The notes beneath the pieces are model-generated. The model made no database searches. It saw only the letters and a program-made list of their open reading frames with translations, and was not told where the DNA came from. From Euperipatoides rowelli (Eukaryota > Onychophora > Udeonychophora > Euonychophora > Peripatopsidae), in assembly GCA_003024985.2 (NCBI GenBank), contig PXIH01S0000124.1: a stretch of DNA of 14,046 bases; one strand, written 5' to 3'. Of the stretch, positions 7,295 through 14,046 are shown piece after piece. Position 1 is the first letter of the stretch; every line of letters starts with the position of its first letter. A program made the position numbers and the translations under genes.

Positions 7295-8380
7295 GACCAA
7301 AACTGCCTAACTAGCTCTTTTGTAAAATTTGTTGCTGGGTTTCCTGGCATGACTTGACCGTTTAGAATACATTGCTGTAAGTAGATAACTTGGTTTCCAC
7401 ATAAAACATTTGTACCTATGAAATCAGTAAAAGATGTCTCAAATTTAAGCCATTAATAAATCCTAATACAAGTCTGATTAATAAAAAAAATTAGCTAATA
7501 TTAAGGCCCTTGAATGTGAAGATCATAAACTTTGGTCAGATATTATAAATTAAAAAATGCTAAGGGTGATGGGGGGAAAAAAGGTTGAGCTCTCACCATC
7601 AATAATTTGGAAAGAAGCAATTTAACAATTTATTTTCTTTATTGGCAGCTGATCATCTAAAATCAGTTTTTCTTTACTTGTATCTCTCTCTTCCATCTTC
7701 CGTACATAGGGAATTTAATTTTTACTTTAAAGCAGTTAGGCCTAACATTGTAACCTGAATTTATTTATTTTCAGATCCAATTAGAGGTCAAGAAATTAGA
7801 CTTGTTAAACATTTTTCTAAGACCAATATATACTGTATATAAAAGTCTTTCATATGGAACACATTTTACTTTACTTACAAAATGACAGAAAGCTTTTAGT
7901 ACTTGGATTCATAAATGAGTAAGCATGAAAAATGGTAAAGGAGATAATAACATATTACAAAGTTTTCCATGATCATTTGAGATCTGTAAAAACAAGTGTA
8001 GCCTATTTGTAGTTAGCCTACACATTCAATTTTCTTGAATATTCTACAAGTGAACATGTACTGTACTTGATTGTTCATTTCAATCTTGAATAGATGAATA
8101 CAGCGCCAGCTATTGTTCTTTTTTACTATAACATCCAACATTTTGAATCAATGGGGTGGACAATTTTTTTTTTTTTTTAAGATTCATAAATAAATTGCCA
8201 ATTTATTGGAATTCAATGTTATAAGTCTTATTAACGAATTAAAAGAATACAATTTTCATTTATTCCCTTTTAACTGATATAAAAAAAAATTGTAACTTTT
8301 AGTTCTTGATCGATTCTGCCAACAACTCTAACATAAAAACATCATTCTCACATAAAGGCCTTTTATTCTGGACTTAAATC
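7295..8380. other. Intergenic, no gene recognised
   Basis: AT-rich with stops in all frames. It may hold LINE linker remnants near 7485-7550 (see the endonuclease relic). A TAGGCCTA octamer lies at 7737-7744 and a T16-type run around 8165-8179. No RNA gene signals. Confidence 0.4.
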
Positions 8381-8381
8381 T

Positions 8382-8464
8382 GCCATTTTGAATTTCTATG
8401 GCAGCCATATTGTTTCAAAATGGAAACTGTATGGCAGCTAGGCCTATATTGTTTTCAAAATGAC
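8382..8464 (+). repeat. Clustered GCCATnTTG / CAAAATGG motifs with a short direct repeat
   Basis: GCCATTTTG at 8382-8390 and GCCATATTG at 8404-8412 both fit the YY1-type core GCCATnTTG. TATGGCAGC followed by ...TATTGTTT(T)CAAAATG occurs twice (8397-8422 and 8430-8462); the second copy carries an inserted TAGGCCTA. Whether it is a repeat fragment or a regulatory patch cannot be told. Confidence 0.45.
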
Positions 8465-8910
8465 AGATTTACATTACGTGCAGAATCCATTTTTGGTTAA
8501 ACTGGAACGCTAAAAAAAAGTATGCTACAAAATGCTAATTCATACATTTTATCAGTCACATTTTGTTATTCTTGTTCAGTACTGTACGATAGTGTTCTAT
8601 TTAGCTCTATGAAATATTAAAGTTATTTTTTAATATCGGTATTGATTGTTGACAGAATGTGGCATTCTTCCATCCTTAGTTATAATGATGACTATGAGGN
8701 TTGCATGTAAAATGGTGTCTTAAGTAAACTGCCTGTGTGTTAGTAGTTCATTCTATTTTAAGAATTTTAAGTTTCACTTTAAACTTTAGTTAATTATTTG
8801 ATAATTTTTTTCGTTTCGTTATACAACAACTTGTTTCCTATGAACTAATATCAAAAAATGTTTTTTGCTTACTGGTAATCATTCAACTTCCACCTATAAT
8901 TCAAAATTGA

Positions 8911-9276
8911 ATGCCGTTATCAAAATTGGAACATTATCATAACAATTATTATTCCCATCAAGTAACTCAGTCATTGGGTTTAAAAGTATATTCCCCAGGA
9001 TTTATTTTAGATAAAATATATTCCAACAGGAAATTAAACTTGGATGACAAAGTAACTAATGAACTTAAGGAATTAAATACTTATAAAGCATTCAACTTGA
9101 AAATAGGCTCTAGCTCAACAAAGAAAAAATGTAGACCTGTTCAATGTAATTTTAAAATATACAGTATTAATTCAATCACCTCAAATCCTAACAAATCAAG
9201 TAAAAAAATCACGGATAGAATTCAACCACCTCAATTCCTAAAAAATCAAGTAAAAAAATCACAGATAGATGTGTAA
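8911..9276 (+). pseudogene. LINE N-terminal region before the endonuclease
   Basis: An open frame of 121 codons, Lys/Asn/Ser-rich (GLKVYSPGFILDKIYSNRKL, LNTYKAFNLKIG). I recognise no domain. Its position and strand, and the direct lead into the endonuclease N-terminus at about 9325 after a stop at 9274-9276, make it the N-terminal extension of ORF2 or the tail of ORF1. The last 33 codons include a 50-bp tandem duplication. Confidence 0.55.
9171..9270 (+). repeat. 50-bp tandem duplication
   Basis: Copies 9171-9220 and 9221-9270 match at about 45 of 50 positions, sharing AAATCAAGTAAAAAAATCAC. The reading frame cannot be kept in both copies because 50 is not a multiple of three, so this is probably post-insertion decay or a copy-specific expansion. 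Confidence 0.9.
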
Positions 9277-9324
9277 ATAAAAATAATTTATTAAAGATTA
9301 AAACAAACTACGTAAATTATAAAC

Positions 9325-9960
9325 TTCCCAATATTATGTATACAAACATTCGTTCTATGGTAAGCAGATACGACGGAATTGAAACATATGTAGAATTAAA
9401 AAAAAAAGGATGTTTTGGTATTTTCCGAAACACGGCTGAAAGAAAATGACAAACTCATTTGAATTCGATAACTATAATAACGTGTTACATAAAGTAAGAT
9501 CAAGAGAAGATAAAAAAAGGGAGGTGGTGTATCACTTTATTTGAATAAATCATTCTATTTTATCAACGGACTTTCTTCTAAATAACAATATTGAAGCGAT
9601 TACAGTAACACGTAGAAGTAATTATCTTCCGAGATCAATTCCATGGATTGATGTTATTGCACTGAATTTTCCACCGAAATATAAATATGAAGAAGAAATA
9701 AAAAATTATATATCTCAACAAATTGACAAATTACTTAAAAAAATCACAATGGAGTAATTTTTATCATTGCTGACTTTAATGAGCTGTCATTGAAGAACAT
9801 TATTAACGTTAAGGTTTTTAAACAGTTAATTAAAGCTCCAACAAGAAACAAAAACATTTTAGATAAATGCTACTACAATGGAAATGTACATTATATTTTA
9901 GATATACAAGCACCAATATGTGGTTCAGACCATAATTTAATTACGATGTATTCTGATTTG
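9325..9960 (+). pseudogene. LINE apurinic-like endonuclease domain, frameshifted
   Basis: Catalytic landmarks: NIR at 9345-9353; E in SETRL near 9427; ADFN at 9769-9780 (GDFN with the Gly codon changed to GCT); PTRNKNILD about 9838-9865; SDH at 9925-9933. The domain is spread over three frames. Breaks lie at the A runs near 9405 and 9515, a TGA at about 9459-9461, and further breaks near 9575 and 9755. Confidence 0.88.
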
Positions 9961-10539
9961 TTAGATAATACATTCGTACAAAAAATAATTCACCAGAATA
10001 TTTTTACAGACAAAAAAACAATCAAATCATAACGAGTTTGGCAGAAGAATTTCGTCAAAAAACTGGTCATCAATTTATAATTCTAATAACCTAGATACAT
10101 CATTACAATCATTAAATGAAACGATCACAGAGATTTATGATGTTTCATACCCATTGTTGAAGAAGAAATATAATACTCAGGATAAGAGCTGGATTAATCA
10201 AAAAATAAAAGATCTTATTATTGAAAAAAATGATCTTTTTAAAAGGAATTAAAAGAAGAAATGTTAAATGTAGATAAACAGATAAAAATCAATATAAAAA
10301 TTAAAAAGAAAAAAGTAAATTTGAGGGAATAAAAAAATGTTCGTCGGAATACTACAAAGTATTGAAAGATACTATTGGTTATTCAAATAAAAATAATTTT
10401 AACAACTTCCCAAACAAATCTAATGAACAATCATTTAAAGAAATAGCACAATTTTTTGGTAACCTATCGCAATTACATTCACCACTAGATATGACAAATG
10501 CACCTGATTTAAAAACAAATGATATCATTCCAAAAGTGG

Positions 10540-11640
10540 AGATATGATGGGTATTGAATCAACTGAAAAATATTAAAATAAATTCTACTCAAGGTCCTGA
10601 TGGAATCCCTAATTTTTTTATTAAAGAACTTCTACATCGAATTGGCGGAACCCATCACTTACTTGATTAACAAATCACTAAAACTGTACTATATGTACCA
10701 ACAATATGGAAACAATCTTTCTTAATCCCAATTCCAAAAATTAAACAAGTTACAAATCCAACGCAAATAAGACCGATTTTGATTTTAACACCTATCTCGA
10801 AGATTCTAGAAAGACATATGTTCAATGAACTTTTAGAAATTGTACGACACAAAATAGACGTTTTTCAATTTGGAGGTATTCCAATAAAATCCACTAAACA
10901 TTATTTAATTTTATATATATCCATAAAATCTTAGAAATAATTGGCAAAAAACAAGATAAAGTATTTTCTCTAATATTAGACTACAAAAGCTTATGACAAT
11001 GTCAACCACAACATTTTCATAGAGTAACTGTATAAAATTGAAGTTCCATTTGGTATCTTCAAATGGTTTTTTTTTTTCCATTTCTTTCAAATAGAAAACA
11101 AATTATAAAAGTGCCTAACTCAGATATCAAATAACGGAGTCCCACAGGGATCAGTTTTGGGGGGATTAATCTTTGTTACAGCTACTAATAGAATAGGTCT
11201 TGGCTTTGCTAATAGATACACATGTGTAGATGACATATCAATAGTAATTCCTTCAGAAGATTTGTCTATCTCAGCAAAAATAAAAGAATCAATTACAGTA
11301 ATTAGGCTAGTATAAAAGAAGCAGATATACAAGGGATTAAAATAAATCTTGAAAAAAACTACATTCATGCTACATAATTCAACCAAGAAAAAATAAATAA
11401 AAAAACATAGAAATAGGTGAAACATCCATTAAAAAATCTGATTCTTGTAAGATTTTAGGTATCCTAATCCAAGAAGATTGAAAATGGAATATCCTCATTG
11501 AATATATAATTTCGAAAGCAAATAAAATAAATTATTTGTCATATACAGACTTAAAAAATTAGGTCTTCAAAAAAACGAATTAACATTAATCTATACATCT
11601 TTTATAAGGCCAGTCTTAGAGTATAATTGTGAGGTCTGGT
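10540..11640 (+). pseudogene. LINE reverse transcriptase domain, frameshifted
   Basis: QGPDGIPNFF near 10587-10620, IPIPK about 10725-10740, RPI about 10770, LTPISKILER, QFGG about 10867, LDY about 10977 (catalytic Asp of motif A), NGVPQGSVLG 11133-11162, and CVDD 11223-11234 (YVDD box with TGT in place of a Tyr codon). Both aspartates of the box remain. A post-RT segment continues to about 11750. Frameshifts lie near 10650, 10695, 10930 and 10985. Confidence 0.88.
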
Positions 11641-12372
11641 CAGAATCTTTACCAATCTACCTAATAAAAGAAATTGTTAGAATCATTTTAAACGACTGGA
11701 TTGTTAGTTATCATGATGCATTGAAAGAACTTAGAATCATTAGAAAAGAGATGATCTAACAAAATTGATAAATTGGATAAAAAATTATTCATTCATTACC
11801 CACAGTTCATACCAAGTACTAGATTAACCAATCGTCTCATTTTACACAACATTCAAACAAAACATTCAATCCATCTATTCGTACAAAAAGATTAGTTGAC
11901 TACTCTCATCTATTCCCAAAATGTTGATCTCACTTAACAAATCAATAATTGAATTTATTTGATTCTTGACTATTTTGTACTGTAGGGGAAGTGGGGGGAA
12001 TACCGTGGTGCGGGTAATACCGCGCTTCAAAGTTTTTCATATTACGTGATATAATTAATAAATATATCTAGTACTGCCCTATTCTGGTTGCAATATGTAC
12101 CAATAATTGATATAAAGAATCTTGACTTTTTTTTTTTATAAATGTGTTATTTTTTGGCTTAAGAAAATACGTGAATTAGCTAATTTTTTTTTTTCTATAA
12201 TTTTTAGTCAAATATATTCTTAAACAGTAGTGATTAGAGAATGTTTTCATGTAGGCTATAGTTTACTTCATTAAGATAAAAGGTTTGCCTGCTATGTATA
12301 AATTAATATTTGAAACACGAACGGGGGTAATCCCATGTTTTACGAATGGGGCTCTATCACTCTGTGTAATCC

Positions 12373-12440
12373 TATTATTATTATTATGGTAATTATTATT
12401 ATTATTATTATTATTAATAATAATAATATAATTATTATTT
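12373..12440. repeat. ATT/AAT microsatellite, self-complementary
   Basis: ATT units from 12373 switch to AAT units near 12415, so the tract can fold on itself. It lies inside the TIR element. Confidence 0.9.
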
Positions 12441-12558
12441 TCATTCATAAATAACTCAAAATTAATTAAAAATTTCATTTTTTTTTTTTTCTAATTTTAA
12501 AAAACTTACCTTGTTGTTTTCCCTATTCAGTAACATGGCACGGGTTTCCCCCCACCCA

Positions 12559-12594
12559 CCATGGTATTCCCCCGAGGTGGGGGGAATACCATGG
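12559..12594. repeat. Internal 15-bp palindrome of the TIR-end motif
   Basis: CCATGGTATTCCCCC (12559-12573) and GGGGGAATACCATGG (12580-12594) are perfect reverse complements with a 6-bp spacer. The arms repeat the terminal motif head-to-head, as if two element ends abut here. Confidence 0.9.
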
Positions 12595-12781
12595 AAATGC
12601 CATTTTGTACTATTTTCAATATTTAATAAATTTGATATAGTTTTGCACAAAATGTTTATATACATTTAAAAGTAGGATAACTATGAATCACTTTCATGTA
12701 TAAACATTTATCTTAACTTTAAATATTTTGCCACAAGAATGAATCTTGCTTAGGTGTGCGGTATTCCCCCACTTTTCCCTA

Positions 12782-13035
12782 TATAAAGAAATTAAGACAA
12801 TTTAGCTAGGGTATATACTAATAATTATCCTTTAGCTTTGATATCTAGGCTATTTGTAATTTATTTTTATTTTATAAAAAAGATAATTTTTTTTAACTTT
12901 ATTTTCATGTACCCTAGTATCGTTTTTCTACTTATGTAAATAGATCACATATCCGCTAGGGTTAGAGATCTATTTCAATTTGTCATTAAGTATTATATAA
13001 TGTTCCATAATGCTTTATTTCTGAAATAAACATAA
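12782..13035 (+). other. Probable displaced 3' end of the CR1-like LINE
   Basis: After the TIR element the sequence runs AT-rich to TTTCTGAAATAAACATAATT with an AATAAA at 13025-13030, followed by ATT-rich sequence. LINEs of this type often end with AATAAAC and ATT repeats. The LINE tail stops exactly at the left border of the TIR element, so this is likely the continuation. Inference from position and style only. Confidence 0.4.
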
Positions 13036-13320
13036 TTATTGTTATTTATATCTTTAATTGTTAAAATTATTATTATATGATTTATAAAAATGACCATAAA
13101 AGTGTAGGTAATTTTTTTTTTTATTCAATTAAAATAAATTAAAATTCATTGGTTAATATTATTATTATTATTTTTTTAATTTAGATACTGCTCCATCATC
13201 ATACAAGATGTCGCTAGTGATGCTGGAATTTGATTATTAACTGTGGATAATCATTCTGTACAGACATACTGTGACTTGGTATCAATGAAGGAAAATTAAA
13301 TATAAATCGAAGGAAATAAA
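13036..13320. other. AT-rich intergenic, nothing assigned
   Basis: Contains an ATT microsatellite at about 13157-13171. No coding similarity. Confidence 0.4.
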
Positions 13321-13324
13321 TCAA

Positions 13325-13390
13325 TCATTGTCGCAGCCATTCATTCCTCAGTGAAGTTGAGGCGTTTTGTTTGTGGATTTGGAAAGAGCA
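13325..13390 (+). other. Possible 5'UTR exon of a plus-strand gene
   Basis: A locally less AT-rich stretch (GTCGCAGCCATTCATTCCTC, GTGAAGTTGAGGCG) ends at donor GTAAGT (13391-13396). No ATG-led frame of note, so it would be non-coding. The start is arbitrary. No downstream exon is in the window. Confidence 0.22.
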
Positions 13391-13399
13391 GTAAGTTTA

Positions 13400-13993
13400 T
13401 ACTTTAGTGTTTTCCCCCATTGTTTTTTTATTTACTGTATCTTAGACTAAGTAGTTGATCGTAATCATGCTGAGTGGCTGTAGATGATGCGTGTCTGGTG
13501 GCAAAGCTTTGCATGAATTGTTATTAATATTGATGTGGTGTGTATAAAATTGTATTTGTCCTGTGTCACTCTACCGTTTATATGGCAACCAAGAATAATT
13601 TTTAAAAAAAAACATTGTATTCGTTTAATCCTGCACGATTTATATTGTTAAACTTAAATAATTGAGATGTTGACAAGTAAAAAAAAAAAATTGTTTGTTG
13701 ATTTATGATAATTAACTGGTGCTAGTTTTTAATGAAATTGGATTTTTAATTGAAAAGAAAAAACAATTTATTTTTAGTTTAAAAATAATCCTAAATTACA
13801 AAGGGGGGAAAAAAAGAGAAAATTAGAATTAGAAAAATATGTTTTATAAAATGAACCGATTAAGATAAAAAAAAAAAAACAATTTATATACAGTAGCTTA
13901 TATGAATAGTTATTTTATTTTTGTATACCATATCGAATTTAAATTCAATTAATTAAGTTTGGTTTGATTACTGTTTATATAGTTTATATTATA
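13400..13993. other. AT-rich, nothing assigned
   Basis: Long A runs (13680-13690, 13869-13880) and no recognisable genes or structured repeats. Confidence 0.4.
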
Positions 13994-14010
13994 GCCCCGC
14001 CCGCCCCGCG

Positions 14011-14046
14011 CAGTGGCGTTGTTAGGCCTTTTTAGAGGGGGCTTGC
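14011..14046. mobile_element. hAT-like terminus, cut by window edge
   Basis: CAGTGGCGTTGTTAGGCC followed by a T run and AGAGGGGGC resembles the CAGTGGCGTAGC-type ends of hAT non-autonomous elements seen in many animals. It is preceded by a sharp GC-rich patch, GCCCCGCCCGCCCCGCG (13994-14010). The target duplication cannot be checked because the other end is outside the window. Confidence 0.45.

Larger units (their letters stand above)
8911..11980 (+). mobile_element. CR1-like non-LTR retrotransposon (LINE), near full-length ORF2, degenerate
   Basis: In order on the plus strand: an N-terminal open region (8911-9276); endonuclease (about 9325-9960) with TNIRSM, VLVFSETRLKEND, GGGVSLYLN, YLPRSIPW, ADFNE, LIKAPTRNKNILD and GSDHNLI; linker; RT (about 10540-11640) with QGPDGIPNFF, VPTIWKQSFLIPIPK, RPILILTPISKILER, QFGG, LDY, YDNVNHN, NGVPQGSVLG, CVDD, KILGI and FIRPVLEYNCEVW; then a short C-terminal tail. 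The motifs and the LPRS and PTR..ILD signatures fit the CR1-like clade common in marine invertebrates. At least ten frameshifts or stops, many at A runs, make it inactive. The GDFN glycine is Ala and the YVDD tyrosine is Cys. A fragment of the same family lies at 1-130. Confidence 0.9.
11983..12781. mobile_element. About 800-bp non-autonomous TIR element with TA at both ends
   Basis: The left end TAGGGGAAGTGGGGGGAATA (then CCG) and the reverse complement of the right end, TAGGGAAAAGTGGGGGAATA (then CCG), form imperfect 23-bp terminal inverted repeats. TA at 11983-11984 and 12780-12781 could be a TA target duplication. The motif GGGGGAATACC or close variants recurs inside (12012, 12322, 12559, 12580). 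No transposase frame is visible; the Asn-rich frame inside comes from an ATT microsatellite. Superfamily not assigned. Confidence 0.8.

Noticed and set aside
10667-10852. Minus-strand 61-codon frame
   Set aside because: It is antisense to the RT block with IPIPK and RPILILTP.
11120-11425. Minus-strand 101-codon hydrophobic frame
   Set aside because: It is antisense to the RT core (PQGS to CVDD). The RT motifs on the plus strand explain the openness.
12263-12665. Two minus-strand frames, one poly-Asn
   Set aside because: They come from the ATT microsatellite and the TIR motifs. No recognisable domain.

Overview
The window is AT-rich animal DNA with seven scattered ambiguous bases. It holds a split gene with GT/AG introns and dense, decayed transposons, and shows no bacterial-type operons or ribosome sites. 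An aquatic invertebrate is likely. An echinoderm or related deuterostome is my guess, from the style of the CR1-like LINEs and the frequent TAGGCCTA octamers, but the species cannot be fixed from this sequence.

The one host gene I can read is the 5' part of a SERINC (serine incorporator / TDE1 / TMS1) gene on the minus strand. Three coding exons (4298-4345, 1341-1505, 616-779) join in phase to give the first 125 codons plus 2 nt. The rest of the gene lies beyond the left edge. A probable non-coding first exon with two short overlapping uORFs ends at 4797, and the ATG exon starts at a good acceptor (4364).

The SERINC introns are full of repeats. The last intron holds a CR1-type LINE endonuclease fragment running off the left edge (1-130) and a GAGACC/GGTCTC palindromic low-complexity patch. 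Intron 1 holds a minus-strand Ty3/Gypsy relic (about 1615-3375: nucleocapsid zinc knuckle, DTG protease, reverse transcriptase). A 361-bp TIR element (2804-3164) splits this relic, and a perfect 73-bp tandem duplication sits in its RT. A LINE C-terminal relic (3625-4040) follows.

Upstream of SERINC come a tRNA-derived SINE-like piece (about 5200-5290), a second LINE C-terminal relic (5616-5962), a stray third copy of the TIR-element core repeat (6196-6290), a plus-strand LINE endonuclease relic (about 6700-7060) and a long near-perfect foldback hairpin (7062-7294).

From about 8900 to at least 11980, and probably to about 13035, lies a nearly full-length but heavily frameshifted CR1-like LINE on the plus strand. 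Its likely 3' UTR is split by a roughly 800-bp TIR element (11983-12781) that carries six copies of a GGGGGAATACC motif. The right end has a possible promoter-proximal exon (about 13325-13390) and a GC-rich patch leading into a hAT-like terminus at 14011. No new enzymatic system was found. The most noteworthy signals are structural: the foldback, the motif-rich TIR element, and the nested insertions.
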